A DNA stretch of 64,000 bases from positions 496,001 to 560,000 of the forward strand of contig JBCCXD010000002.1 in the NCBI GenBank assembly GCA_039192165.1, read 5' to 3'. The notes beneath the pieces are model-generated. The model ran no database searches and was not told where the DNA came from. It saw only the letters and a program-made list of their open reading frames with translations. The stretch comes from Dinoroseobacter sp039192165. Its GTDB lineage: Bacteria > Pseudomonadota > Alphaproteobacteria > Rhodobacterales > Rhodobacteraceae. Positions 32,955 to 42,624 of the stretch are shown piece by piece (within the stretch, counting starts at the first letter, position 1; every line of letters starts with the position of its first letter). The position numbers and the translations under genes were made by a program.

Positions 32955-34457
32955 TTACGCGGTTTGCGACATGCTTGAAAAGCTGTCGAGCGCTGCTTCT
33001 GCACCTGCGTTCCAGATCAGGTTCAACCAGTCTGCAAATATGCCCGCGAAGCGCGTGTCGGCGAGATCGCCGTAAAGGGCGGTTTGCCTAAGCCAGATCA
33101 CCGGATCGTTTCGGGCTGCCTGCGCGGCGCCCGTGAGGCGCGCCCAGTTGGGGTCGTTTGGCGCGATGTCTGAACCGTCTTCGCGTGTTCCGGCGCACAT
33201 GCGCGCCCAGAACGCCTCTGCCAGGGCGAGCCCCGTAACGCCCGCGTTAACGGCCAGTGCGTCATGCACTGAGGGAAGCAGAAACCCCGGGTGCCGAGAC
33301 GATCCATCAAAGGCCACGCGCCGGTTGGTGTCATGAATGGCTGTGTTTGCGAAACGCTTTGCCACGAGCACGAGATAGTCGGCAGGAGAGGTGCCCGGAA
33401 CTGAGTGCACAAAGGGCGTAATCTCGTTATTCTGCGTCTCATAAAAGAAGGCTGCCACTTTTGGATGCGACATCGAATCTGCGATTGTTTGTAAGCCCAG
33501 AAGCTCCCCCACATTCGCAAGAAGCTGATGCCCTCCGTTAAGGATACGCAGCTTCATCGCCTCGTAAGCATGCACGTCTGGGGTTACTGTAACGCCGACA
33601 TCCTCCAAGGGGGGACGCCCGGAGCAAAACGCATCCTCCACCACCCATTGCCTGTAGTTCTCATGCGTTACAGGTGCTGCGTCTTCGATCCCAAAGTCAC
33701 GGGCAAGCGCGATTTCCTTCGGCCCTGTCGCCGGAACGATGCAGTCTACCATTGAATTCGGAAAGGCGCCATTTTGCTCAATCCAGTCTGCAAGGCTTGC
33801 ATCCGTCGCCCGCGCCAATGCGACAACGGCTTGCCGCGCAATCGCGCCATTGCCCTGAAGATTGTCACAGCTCAGGACAGTGAAAGGCGCGTGTCCGCCG
33901 GACTTGCGCAGCTTCAATGCTGCGACAATTGCTCCGAAAACAGTGCAGGGTGCGTCCGGGTGTGCGATGTCGTGCTGGAAATCTGCGTGTGACATGCTCG
34001 GCCCGCCATCGGTGCCAAGATAGTAGCCACCTTCGGTCACCGTAAGCGCCACAATGCGGATCGCTGGATCGCCCATCGCGCCAATCAAAGGCGCGTTGCC
34101 AGTCTCCACAGGTAGAAAGTCGATCATTACGCCGGTAACTTCCGCAGCCACGTTTTGCGGGTCGAGCTCGATCAGCGTGGTAAGGAAATCCTGCGCGCTC
34201 AGCTTGTCGCGCATTGCTGCATCGCCCGGTCGAACCCCGGCGCCGATGATGGCCCAGTCCAGTGCCTGACCGGTCTGCATCAGGCGATGGATGTACCAGG
34301 CCTGGTGTGCCCGGTGAAAATTGCCCAGCCCGATATGGACGATCCCAGGCTTAAGAGAGGTGCGATCATAGTGTGGACGTCGCACCTCGCCCGGAAGATC
34401 GCGCAGGGTCTGGTTGCTGAGTTTGATCAGCGGTTCTTGGCTGGTGTCTGCGCGCAT
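32955..34457 (-). CDS. mtlK: mannitol 2-dehydrogenase (polyol dehydrogenase, long-chain)
   Basis: The 500-residue protein has the nucleotide-binding start IVHIGLGNFHRAHQA and the catalytic motif KLRILNGGHQ (Lys-x5-Asn-x2-His type) of polyol-specific long-chain dehydrogenases. It oxidises mannitol to fructose (also arabitol in some members) with NAD. The ATG at 34457 overlaps the stop of smoS by one codon edge; the open frame continues upstream only within smoS antisense to nothing useful. It is the last gene of the smoEFGKS-mtlK operon. Confidence 0.9.
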   Translation of the reverse strand: MRADTSQEPLIKLSNQTLRDLPGEVRRPHYDRTSLKPGIVHIGLGNFHRAHQAWYIHRLMQTGQALDWAIIGAGVRPGDAAMRDKLSAQDFLTTLIELDPQNVAAEVTGVMIDFLPVETGNAPLIGAMGDPAIRIVALTVTEGGYYLGTDGGPSMSHADFQHDIAHPDAPCTVFGAIVAALKLRKSGGHAPFTVLSCDNLQGNGAIARQAVVALARATDASLADWIEQNGAFPNSMVDCIVPATGPKEIALARDFGIEDAAPVTHENYRQWVVEDAFCSGRPPLEDVGVTVTPDVHAYEAMKLRILNGGHQLLANVGELLGLQTIADSMSHPKVAAFFYETQNNEITPFVHSVPGTSPADYLVLVAKRFANTAIHDTNRRVAFDGSSRHPGFLLPSVHDALAVNAGVTGLALAEAFWARMCAGTREDGSDIAPNDPNWARLTGAAQAARNDPVIWLRQTALYGDLADTRFAGIFADWLNLIWNAGAEAALDSFSSMSQTA

Positions 34458-35230
34458 CAGCTCATCCAGTTTCCGCCATCGACATTGTAGGTCTGTGCGA
34501 CGATATAATCCGCTTCGTCGGAGGCAAGAAACACCGCCATGCCAGTCAGGTCCTCGGCGCGTCCCATGCGTCCGAACGGCACTGCCGCGCCGACTTCCTG
34601 CTTCTTCTGTCCCAAGGCTTTGCCTTCGTATTTTGCAAAGAGTGCATCCACCCCGTCCCAATGCGCGCCATCCACCACACCGGGCGCAATGGCATTCACG
34701 TTGATCCCGCTTGAGATCAGGTTCAGGCCGGCTGATTGCGTCAGCGAAATCACCGCTGCCTTGCTGGCGCAATAGACAGCGACAAGCGCTTCGCCTCGGC
34801 GCCCCGCCTGCGAGGCCATATTGATGATTTTGCCTTTAACACCGTGCGCAATCATATGGCGCGCCACGGCTTGAAGGGTAAACAGGGCGCCTGCCACATT
34901 GATATCGAAAACGCGCTGGTAGTCGGATTGTTCAATTTCGACGATCGGCGCCGCCGTGAAAACGGCAGCATTGTTAATCAAAATATCAATTGGTCCAAAG
35001 GCTTCAGAGATTTGCGAGATCGCCCGCTCGATGCTGTCCGTATCGGTAACGTCCATCTGAACAGCCAGGGCGTCAGGGCCGATCTTGGATGCGGCTGCCT
35101 CCGCCTGGGCGATATCAATATCACAAAGACCGACGCGCGCTCCTTCGGCAATGTAGGCCTTCGCAAAGGCCAGCCCGATACCCCGGGCGGCCCCGGTAAT
35201 CAAAGCCGTTTTGCCTGCAAGCCGCGTCAT
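34457..35230 (-). CDS. smoS: sorbitol dehydrogenase, short-chain type
   Basis: The 257-residue SDR has the cofactor motif TGAARGIG, NNAA, the catalytic Tyr-x3-Lys in VYCASKAAV and an upstream Ser in NMASQAG. Order and length match SmoS (L-iditol/sorbitol 2-dehydrogenase) of Rhodobacter, which oxidises sorbitol to fructose. The ATG at 35230 overlaps the smoK stop by 4 bp; longer frames run into that gene. Confidence 0.88.
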   Translation of the reverse strand: MTRLAGKTALITGAARGIGLAFAKAYIAEGARVGLCDIDIAQAEAAASKIGPDALAVQMDVTDTDSIERAISQISEAFGPIDILINNAAVFTAAPIVEIEQSDYQRVFDINVAGALFTLQAVARHMIAHGVKGKIINMASQAGRRGEALVAVYCASKAAVISLTQSAGLNLISSGINVNAIAPGVVDGAHWDGVDALFAKYEGKALGQKKQEVGAAVPFGRMGRAEDLTGMAVFLASDEADYIVAQTYNVDGGNWMS

Positions 35231-36231
35231 GTCATCCGCAGACCCTGCCCATCGAAGCGATGAAGCTGATCCATTTGCGGCGAGATGTAGATCGTGTCGC
35301 CATGCCTTGCGGAGATATCTCCGGTAATTCGAACTGTGACCATATCGGCCAAACCTGTTTCGTGCACGTGGATGAACGTGTCGGAGCCGAGATGTTCGGC
35401 AACGCCTACCACGCCTTTCCACAAGCCTTCGGTCTTGCTGACATCGCAATGCTCAGGACGGATGCCAATGGTAGCGGCGCCATGTTTCTCGGCCTCGTTT
35501 CCCTTGATCAGGTTCATCTTTGGAGAGCCGATGAAGCCTGCCACGAATTCGTTGCGGGGCGAGTGGTATAGGTCCAGTGGGCTGCCCACCTGTTCGATTA
35601 CGCCGGCTTGCAAAACCACGATCTTGTCCGCCATGGTCATTGCCTCAACCTGGTCGTGTGTGACGTAGATCATCGTTGTTTTCAGGCGTTCATGGAGTTC
35701 GCTGATCTCCAGTCGCATGCCGACCCGCAGCGCTGCATCTAGGTTCGACAAAGGTTCGTCGAACAAAAATGCCGCTGGCTCCCGCACGATAGCCCGCCCG
35801 ATTGCGACGCGCTGTCGCTGACCACCCGACAGCTGTCCGGGCCGACGGTCAAGATAGTCAGACAGGTTCAGGACCTGCGCGGCGCCTTCGACCCGTTTGT
35901 CGATCTCAGTCTGATCAAGTTTTGCCATGCGCAGGGGGAAGGCGATGTTTTTGCGCACCGACATATGCGGGTACAGCGCGTAGGACTGGAACACCATCGC
36001 CAGGCCGCGTTTCGCCGGAGGAACATCGGTGGCATCGGCGGCGTCGATCTCGATATGGCCGGTTGTGATGTCTTCGAGCCCAGCGATCAGCCGCAGCAGG
36101 GTTGACTTCCCGCAGCCTGATGGACCGACGAACACCGCAAACTCACCATCCTCGATGGTCAGGTCGAGAGGTGGAATGACCTGAACGTCGCCGAAGCTTT
36201 TGGTCACGGACTTGAGTTGAATACGTCCCAT
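35227..36231 (-). CDS. smoK: sorbitol/mannitol ABC transporter ATP-binding protein
   Basis: The 334-residue ATPase of the MalK/UgpC type has Walker A GPSGCGKST, Q-loop FQSYALYPHM, signature LSGGQRQR, Walker B FLFDEPLSNLD, switch YVTHDQVEAM and a C-terminal OB-fold regulatory region of about 100 residues. It energises SmoF and SmoG. The gene lies 11 bp downstream of smoG. Confidence 0.92.
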   Translation of the reverse strand: MGRIQLKSVTKSFGDVQVIPPLDLTIEDGEFAVFVGPSGCGKSTLLRLIAGLEDITTGHIEIDAADATDVPPAKRGLAMVFQSYALYPHMSVRKNIAFPLRMAKLDQTEIDKRVEGAAQVLNLSDYLDRRPGQLSGGQRQRVAIGRAIVREPAAFLFDEPLSNLDAALRVGMRLEISELHERLKTTMIYVTHDQVEAMTMADKIVVLQAGVIEQVGSPLDLYHSPRNEFVAGFIGSPKMNLIKGNEAEKHGAATIGIRPEHCDVSKTEGLWKGVVGVAEHLGSDTFIHVHETGLADMVTVRITGDISARHGDTIYISPQMDQLHRFDGQGLRMT

Positions 36232-36242
36232 GGGTCAGTTCC

Positions 36243-37073
<831 letters not shown>

Positions 37074-37086
37074 GGTCAGATCCTCC

Positions 37087-37953
37087 TCACGCGTCCAGGT
37101 TCTTGCCGACGATGCGCATCAGGAAGATCGCGACTATATTGGCAAGGATGATAGCGTAGACGCCGCCCGCGGAGCCAAGCCCGACATTCTGGCTTTCCAG
37201 CACGCGCTGGAAGATCAGGTAGGTAAGGGTCCGGGTGCCGAATGCGCCGCCGGTTGTTACGAAAATCTCGGCGAAGATAGACAACAGGAAAATTGTCTGG
37301 ATCAGGATCACGATCGTGATCGCGCGGCTGAGATGCGGCAAAGTAATGTGCCAAAAGCGGTTGAGTGGCGAGGCGCCGTCCATCTCGGCAGCTTCGAGCT
37401 GTTCGCTGTCAAGCGACTGGATGGCTGTCAGCAGGATCAAAGTGGCGAAGGGCAACCATTGCCAGGAAACGATCATGATGATCGATGTCATCGAAGCTTC
37501 GGACAGCCATGAGATCGGTTCGGCTCCGAAGAAGCGCCACAGATGTGCCAGAAGGCCGTTCACCGGGTCCATGAACATGTTTTTCCAGACCAGAGCGGAG
37601 ACCGTGGGCATCACAAAGAACGGTGCGATGACCAGGATACGAACGACACCCTGTCCCCACATTGGCTGATCCAGCAGCATTGCCAGCAGAATGCCAAGCG
37701 CGACTGTGATCACCAGAACACCACCGACAATGAGAAGGGTGGCCTGAACCGCGGGCCAGAACGCGCTGGAGGACACGAACCGGACGTAGTTTTCAAATCC
37801 CACCCAGCCCAGGTCGCCGCCGCGCAGGGGCAGGTACTTTTTGAAGGAGAAGTAGAGTGTCATCGTCAGCGGCACCAGCATCCATCCCAGAAGAAGGATC
37901 ACGGCGGGGGCCATCATAAGGCGCGCGGCAGATCGGGAATGTTGGGTCGCCAT
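37087..37953 (-). CDS. smoF: sorbitol/mannitol ABC transporter permease
   Basis: The 288-residue MalF-like permease has six helices and the coupling loop EAAEMDGASPLNRFWHITLPHL. It forms the channel with SmoG. About 106 bp separate it from smoE; that gap contains no gene, only a weak short hairpin that may lower expression of the membrane genes relative to the binding protein. Confidence 0.91.
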   Translation of the reverse strand: MATQHSRSAARLMMAPAVILLLGWMLVPLTMTLYFSFKKYLPLRGGDLGWVGFENYVRFVSSSAFWPAVQATLLIVGGVLVITVALGILLAMLLDQPMWGQGVVRILVIAPFFVMPTVSALVWKNMFMDPVNGLLAHLWRFFGAEPISWLSEASMTSIIMIVSWQWLPFATLILLTAIQSLDSEQLEAAEMDGASPLNRFWHITLPHLSRAITIVILIQTIFLLSIFAEIFVTTGGAFGTRTLTYLIFQRVLESQNVGLGSAGGVYAIILANIVAIFLMRIVGKNLDA

Positions 37954-38059
37954 GACGCAAATCCTCTCGGTTCAGGCACATTGCAGCCTGTGAGATATAC
38001 GCGAGTTTGGGAAGAAGGGTGCAGGGGGCAGGGAGCCGCCCACCCGCGGGAGGGACGCT

Positions 38060-39361
38060 TCAGTAGCCTGCAGCTTCCATCTCTTCAGTGGTGATCGCCT
38101 GCGCTTTGGCAAGCGCTTCATCCACAGTCTGTTGACCGGCATAGACTGCAGAGAATTCCTGACTCACCTGGCTTGCAATGCCCGCAAATTCTGGAATAGC
38201 CGCGAACTGAATGCCGACATAAGGGCTTGGCTCGACAGTCGAGTCGTTTGGATCAGCAGACAGGATTGAATCCAGTGTCATCTGTGCAAACGGAACCTTC
38301 TGGTACTCGGGGTTCTCGTAAAGCGAGGTCCGAGCGCCCGGAGGAACATTGGCCCAGCCTTCGTTCGCCGCGACGAGCTCGATATAGTCTTTCGAAGTTG
38401 CCCATTCGATGAAGGTCTTGGCTTCTGCTTCCTGCTGAGTTCCTGCGGGAATTGCCAGCGCCCAGGCCCAGAGCCAGTTGGAACGTTTTCCAAGCCCATT
38501 GTCGGGGGCCAGTGCGAATCCCACACTGTCTGCCACAGTCGAGTCATCAGGGTTTGTCACGAAAGAGGCTGCGACGGTCGCGTCGATCCACATCCCGCAT
38601 TTGCCTTGCTGGAACAGCGACAGGTTTTCGTTGAAACCATTGGTCGCGTAACCGGCAGGGCCGGATTCGTTCATCATGCCCACAAAAAATTCCAGCGTAT
38701 CTTTCCACGGCTGGGTGTCGAACTGCGCCTTCCAGTCCTCATCAAACCAGCGCGCTCCGAAGGAGTTAGACATGGCAGTGATGAACGCTCCACCTTCGCC
38801 CCAGCCGGCTTTCCCACGCAAACAGATACCATTGATATCATTTTCGCGGTCTGTCATGGCTGCTGCGGCTTCACGTATGAAGGTCCAGGTCGGCGCGTCC
38901 GGCATTTCGAGCCCGGCCGCTGCCATCAGGTCGGTCCGGTACATGATCATGGAGCTTTCGCCATAGAATGGCGCCGCATAGAGCGTCCCGTCATGGCTCA
39001 GACCACCGGCCATAGCGGGCAGAATGTCTTCGACGTCATATCCGTCGGACAATCCATCAAGCGGAACGAGCCAGTCGTTGGCGCCCCAGATCGGTGTTTC
39101 GTACATCCCGATCGTCATAATGTCGAACTGTCCACCCTTGGTGGTAATGTCGGTCGTCACGCGTTGCCGCAAGACGTTCTCTTCCAGCGTAACCCACTCG
39201 ACTTCGATACCTGTCTGCTCGGTAAACGTGTCGGTGTAGCCCTGCATCCGGATCATGTCACCGTTGTTGACTGTCGCGATGGTAATGGATTGGGCGTGGG
39301 CCGCTGCGGTCGCTGCGATGGTAAGCGCAGTCGCCGCACGAAGTGCGTTCTTCAAGTACAT
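38060..39361 (-). CDS. smoE: sorbitol/mannitol ABC transporter substrate-binding protein
   Basis: The 433-residue family 1 solute-binding protein has a signal peptide of about 23 residues (ending AAAHAQ-S) and the segments ITIATVNNGDMIRMQGY and GYDVEDILPAMAGGL known from polyol-binding proteins. It delivers sorbitol or mannitol to SmoFG. GGGAGG precedes the ATG at 39361. It is the first gene of the operon, directly downstream of a LacI-type operator. Confidence 0.91.
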   Translation of the reverse strand: MYLKNALRAATALTIAATAAAHAQSITIATVNNGDMIRMQGYTDTFTEQTGIEVEWVTLEENVLRQRVTTDITTKGGQFDIMTIGMYETPIWGANDWLVPLDGLSDGYDVEDILPAMAGGLSHDGTLYAAPFYGESSMIMYRTDLMAAAGLEMPDAPTWTFIREAAAAMTDRENDINGICLRGKAGWGEGGAFITAMSNSFGARWFDEDWKAQFDTQPWKDTLEFFVGMMNESGPAGYATNGFNENLSLFQQGKCGMWIDATVAASFVTNPDDSTVADSVGFALAPDNGLGKRSNWLWAWALAIPAGTQQEAEAKTFIEWATSKDYIELVAANEGWANVPPGARTSLYENPEYQKVPFAQMTLDSILSADPNDSTVEPSPYVGIQFAAIPEFAGIASQVSQEFSAVYAGQQTVDEALAKAQAITTEEMEAAGY

Positions 39362-39433
39362 CCGTTTCCTCCCTGAAGCTTGGATGTTGTGCAGAAACGG
39401 TACTGCCAAAGTTATCGCGGCGTCAATAAAAAC

Positions 39434-39448
39434 TTTACGCGCGCAAAA
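39434..39448. promoter_or_regulatory. putative operator of the polyol LacI-type regulator (operon side)
   Basis: The near-palindrome TTTACGCGCGCAAAA lies between the regulator stop and smoE, 73-87 bp upstream of the smoE start. A closely similar element, TTTGCGCGCGACAAA, lies in front of the regulator itself. Both have the CG-centred dyad usual for LacI-family sites. Confidence 0.55.
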
Positions 39449-39453
39449 TTTTG

Positions 39454-40479
39454 TCAGGCTGAGTCCCGCAGAATGAGGCGCGCGGGGAAGAGCGTTTCGG
39501 TACGGCGTTGGAATTTCCCACCGCTTTCAATGAGTTCCACGAGAGTATCTACGCTTTTAGCGGCCACGTTATCGTAGTCATGGGCGGCTGTTGTAAGCGC
39601 AGGACAGGTAAATCTCGAGAATGGATGATTGTCATTCGACGCAACGCGAAGCGCGCAGTCCTTCTCCCGCCCGACGCGAATCCCCAGCTCGTAACACGCA
39701 GACAACAGTCCTATGGCCAACCGGTCATTGCTGCACAGCACCGCGTCGGTTTCGAGCACATTCTGCTGCAGCATCTTGCCGGCTCCTAAGCGTCCGATTT
39801 CTTCGAATGCCCAACCCTCGCCGTCGATCTTTATTACTTGAGGCTCGAAGCCCAGCCGCTCCATTACCTGGATGTAGGCCCTGCGCCGCTTGTTTGCGTT
39901 TGGGTTTGCGGGCGTGCGCATTTCGAAGAAAGCGGGGGGCTCGCCCGTTCGGGTAAGGTACTCAACAGTCTGAGATACAAAGCTAAAATTGTCTGAGCCG
40001 ACGAATGCGGCACCTATTCCTTCAAGATTGCTGTCGAACAGGACGGTAGGCACATCCTGGCAAAACCGCTCGATGCAGGACTTGTCCGAAGCGCGCCCGA
40101 GCGGCGCCAGCAAGACACCGGCAGGTTTTAAAGACCGGAGACTGTCGAGAATCTCGTTTTCCAGTTTTGGTTCGCCGTAAGAGCTGAACAGTGTTGGCCG
40201 AAACCCAGCTGAGATGCAGCCCTGCTCCAGAAAACGTGCGATTTCTGCAAAGAAGGGGTCGGCAAGGTAGGGCACGACGATACCTACATTCTTGGTCAAC
40301 TTCCGGTTCTGGTTGATGGCAAAGATATTCGGGCGGTAGTCGAATTTCTCGAGCGCTTCTTCTATCCGCGCGCGGGTTGTCACGCGTACGCTTGCTGGGT
40401 CGTGAAAGTATTTCGACACGGTTGGGCGGGAAATCCCACTTACCGCAGCAAACTCTTCCATATTCTTGATCTTGGTCAT
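39454..40479 (-). CDS. LacI-family transcriptional regulator (probable polyol operon regulator)
   Basis: The 341-residue protein has a LacI helix-turn-helix with hinge (MEEFAAVSGISRPTVSKYF to ALEKFDYRPN) and a periplasmic-binding-protein-like sensor domain (NVGIVVPYLADPFFAEIARFLEQG). It lies directly upstream of, and in the same direction as, smoE, so sorbitol or mannitol is the likely inducer. Paired operator-like elements around the gene suggest autoregulation. Confidence 0.88.
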   Translation of the reverse strand: MTKIKNMEEFAAVSGISRPTVSKYFHDPASVRVTTRARIEEALEKFDYRPNIFAINQNRKLTKNVGIVVPYLADPFFAEIARFLEQGCISAGFRPTLFSSYGEPKLENEILDSLRSLKPAGVLLAPLGRASDKSCIERFCQDVPTVLFDSNLEGIGAAFVGSDNFSFVSQTVEYLTRTGEPPAFFEMRTPANPNANKRRRAYIQVMERLGFEPQVIKIDGEGWAFEEIGRLGAGKMLQQNVLETDAVLCSNDRLAIGLLSACYELGIRVGREKDCALRVASNDNHPFSRFTCPALTTAAHDYDNVAAKSVDTLVELIESGGKFQRRTETLFPARLILRDSA

Positions 40480-40532
40480 GCGTTCAAGGCTTTGAGAAAA
40501 CGAAGCTGAATTTGACAGTAGCTTTCATAATC

Positions 40533-40547
40533 TTTGCGCGCGACAAA
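40533..40547. promoter_or_regulatory. putative operator in front of the LacI-type regulator
   Basis: TTTGCGCGCGACAAA lies about 55-70 bp upstream of the regulator start and shares the TTTxCGCGCG...CAAA core with the site before smoE. The rest of 40480-40658 shows no gene. Confidence 0.5.
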
Positions 40548-40658
40548 AAATCAATAGCGGAAATCCGCGGGCCGCCAAACCGGACCGACGTGACGCTGCA
40601 GCGGATATTTTTGTCTTACCGCCGGCCCCGGGTGCACCAAACGTCCATAGGATGCGAT

Positions 40659-41498
40659 TTACTGTTCGTCTTCTATGAACGCAGTGAATGCTGTCTGGTA
40701 TTCAGGGTGCCACCGGCTCAGCGCAGGGCGGTTTTCTATGATGTCCCCCGCCGCCCAGGAGATACGTTTCTCGTCAAGTTTGCGCGGGACGTCATTGTCC
40801 GGGCAAAGAATATAGAAATCGCCCCGGTTCAGGCTGTCCAGGAAGAAGGCTGCAGTCTGATCAGCCGTCCAGGCAGAGTCTGGCTTTTCGGACAGGCCGG
40901 TGATCCCGGTAAAGACAAATCCCGGAATTAAAAGATGCGCAGTGATTTGCGCGTCCTCCGTGTTGCGAAGTTCGTGCGCGAGCGCTTCGGTAAACGCCTT
41001 CAGGCCTGCCTTGGAGACATTATAGGCGGGGTTGCCCGGAGGTGTGGTGATGCCCTGCTTAGATCCAGTGTTTATGATAGCGCCAGGGCGGCCGCGGGCG
41101 ATCATTCGCGGCGCGAACACCTGCGTGCCGTGTATAGCGCCCCACAGATTTACGCCCAGCATTTCTTGCCAGGACCCCAGCGGGCCCATGCAGGATGAAC
41201 GGCCGCCAATGCCGGCGTTGTTCATCAAGATATCGACCCCGCCAAAGCGCGACGCCACGTCTGCCTCGAGCTGTTCAAGCTGCGCCCGGTCAGCGACGTC
41301 GACACGTGCTTCAACTACATCCGGCGCGCCGGCAGCGCTCAGCAATTGACCAGCTTCCGAAAGGCCCTTTGCGTCGCGGTCGACTATCACGACACGCATG
41401 CCGATTGTTGCAAATTTCAGCGCTGCTGCGCGTCCGATACCTGAGGCGCCTCCGGTGACAAGCGCAACAGAGTCTGGCGTGAGTGCAGGGTGGGCCAT
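40659..41498 (-). CDS. SDR-family oxidoreductase
   Basis: The 279-residue short-chain dehydrogenase has TGGASGIG, NNAG and the catalytic Tyr-x3-Lys in PAYNVSKAGLK, with Ser in INTGSKQG. The unusual NTGSKQGIT active-site stretch and the C-terminal DNDVPRKLDEKRI segment suggest a classical SDR of unassigned substrate. It stands alone; the 106 bp to the LysR gene hold no feature I recognise. Confidence 0.82.
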   Translation of the reverse strand: MAHPALTPDSVALVTGGASGIGRAAALKFATIGMRVVIVDRDAKGLSEAGQLLSAAGAPDVVEARVDVADRAQLEQLEADVASRFGGVDILMNNAGIGGRSSCMGPLGSWQEMLGVNLWGAIHGTQVFAPRMIARGRPGAIINTGSKQGITTPPGNPAYNVSKAGLKAFTEALAHELRNTEDAQITAHLLIPGFVFTGITGLSEKPDSAWTADQTAAFFLDSLNRGDFYILCPDNDVPRKLDEKRISWAAGDIIENRPALSRWHPEYQTAFTAFIEDEQ

Positions 41499-41605
41499 GG
41501 TTATTCCTTATGTTCTTGGCTGCGATCTGAAATCATATCGTACCTGGTTGCCGCAGAGGGCTTTCGCATCCTGCTCGCCCTCCCAGCCGGGCCGTCTTTT
41601 GCCGT

Positions 41606-42526
41606 TTACAGCCATTCGCGTTTGAGAACCTCTGGTAACGTGACGCAGGCCTGATCAATCACCGCCGCGATCCGGGCGATTTTCCGCGCCCCGGGTCGGA
41701 AGGTCAGATAGACCGGATTATCGTTCTGCGACATCTCAGGCAGACAACGGACCAGTGCTCCTGTCCGCAGAGCGTCGCCGAGCATAAATTCCGGCAGGTT
41801 CGCGACCCCGTGTCCGGCGATCGCGAGCTGCATCAGGATCCCGAAGTTCCTGACTGCAATGGGTCCGCTCACTGCGACTTGTTCTTCAGTCTCTTGGGAC
41901 AAGAAGCGCCATGTCGCACCCGGACGGTCTCCGCGAAATGTGAGGCAGGGCAGTTGTGCAAGATCCGCGGGCGTCTTCAAGGTGCAGTGTTCAAGGAGCT
42001 TTGGCGCCGCGACGAGAACACGCTGGAACCCGCCAAGTTTTAGGGCAACAAGGCGGTCATCCTTAAAGGTGCCGACCCGAAACGCCAGATCTGTGCTGGG
42101 GTCCTGCATATCCTCGAAAGCGTAGTCCGGTCGCATGACCAAGGTCAGATCCGGGTGAGAGGCGCTCAGAATGGGAAAGAGTTCTGTCGCGATAAGACCG
42201 CCAAATTCCGGGGTCGCCGCCATCGCGACCTGCCCGGACACTCCGACGCTTTCCTCCTGCGCGATGTCTTCGAGCAGATCGATCTCCGCAAGAAGGGACC
42301 TGATGCGATCGTCCAGCTTCTGCCCCACCCGCGTAAGCCTGACAGATCGCGCACCGCGTTCAAGAAGACGCACACCAAAATGGCTCTCGAGTTGCGCCAC
42401 ATGGCGGCTAACCCCAGATTTTGCGATGCCAAGTCGTTCTGCCGCAGCACTGATCCCGCCTTCGCGCGCAACGGTGTGGAAGCTCAAAAGGGCAGGGAGG
42501 CCCAGCGTTCTAATATTTTGAACCAT
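41606..42526 (-). CDS. LysR-family transcriptional regulator
   Basis: The 306-residue protein has the LysR helix-turn-helix (LLSFHTVAREGGISAAAERLGIAKSGVSRHVAQLE) and an effector domain of the CrgA/DsdC-like type. The ATG at 42526 gives the usual N-terminus. It diverges from the SDR gene at 42625; a near-perfect 17-bp dyad with a T-N11-A core lies between them, so it most likely controls that dehydrogenase. Confidence 0.9.
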   Translation of the reverse strand: MVQNIRTLGLPALLSFHTVAREGGISAAAERLGIAKSGVSRHVAQLESHFGVRLLERGARSVRLTRVGQKLDDRIRSLLAEIDLLEDIAQEESVGVSGQVAMAATPEFGGLIATELFPILSASHPDLTLVMRPDYAFEDMQDPSTDLAFRVGTFKDDRLVALKLGGFQRVLVAAPKLLEHCTLKTPADLAQLPCLTFRGDRPGATWRFLSQETEEQVAVSGPIAVRNFGILMQLAIAGHGVANLPEFMLGDALRTGALVRCLPEMSQNDNPVYLTFRPGARKIARIAAVIDQACVTLPEVLKREWL

Positions 42527-42589
42527 GGGTTCAATCTTATCTGACTGTTCTTCTTCGAATGCAACTCGTATCTCCAACCCATGACACCA

Positions 42590-42606
42590 GCTCAACCGGG
42601 TTGAGC
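42590..42606. promoter_or_regulatory. LysR-type operator dyad
   Basis: GCTCAACC-G-GGTTGAGC is a perfect 8-bp inverted repeat about one central base. It contains a T-N11-A LysR box and sits 19 bp upstream of the SDR start, in the divergent LysR-SDR intergenic region. Confidence 0.65.
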
Positions 42607-42624
42607 ACAAACTGGAGATTGAAA

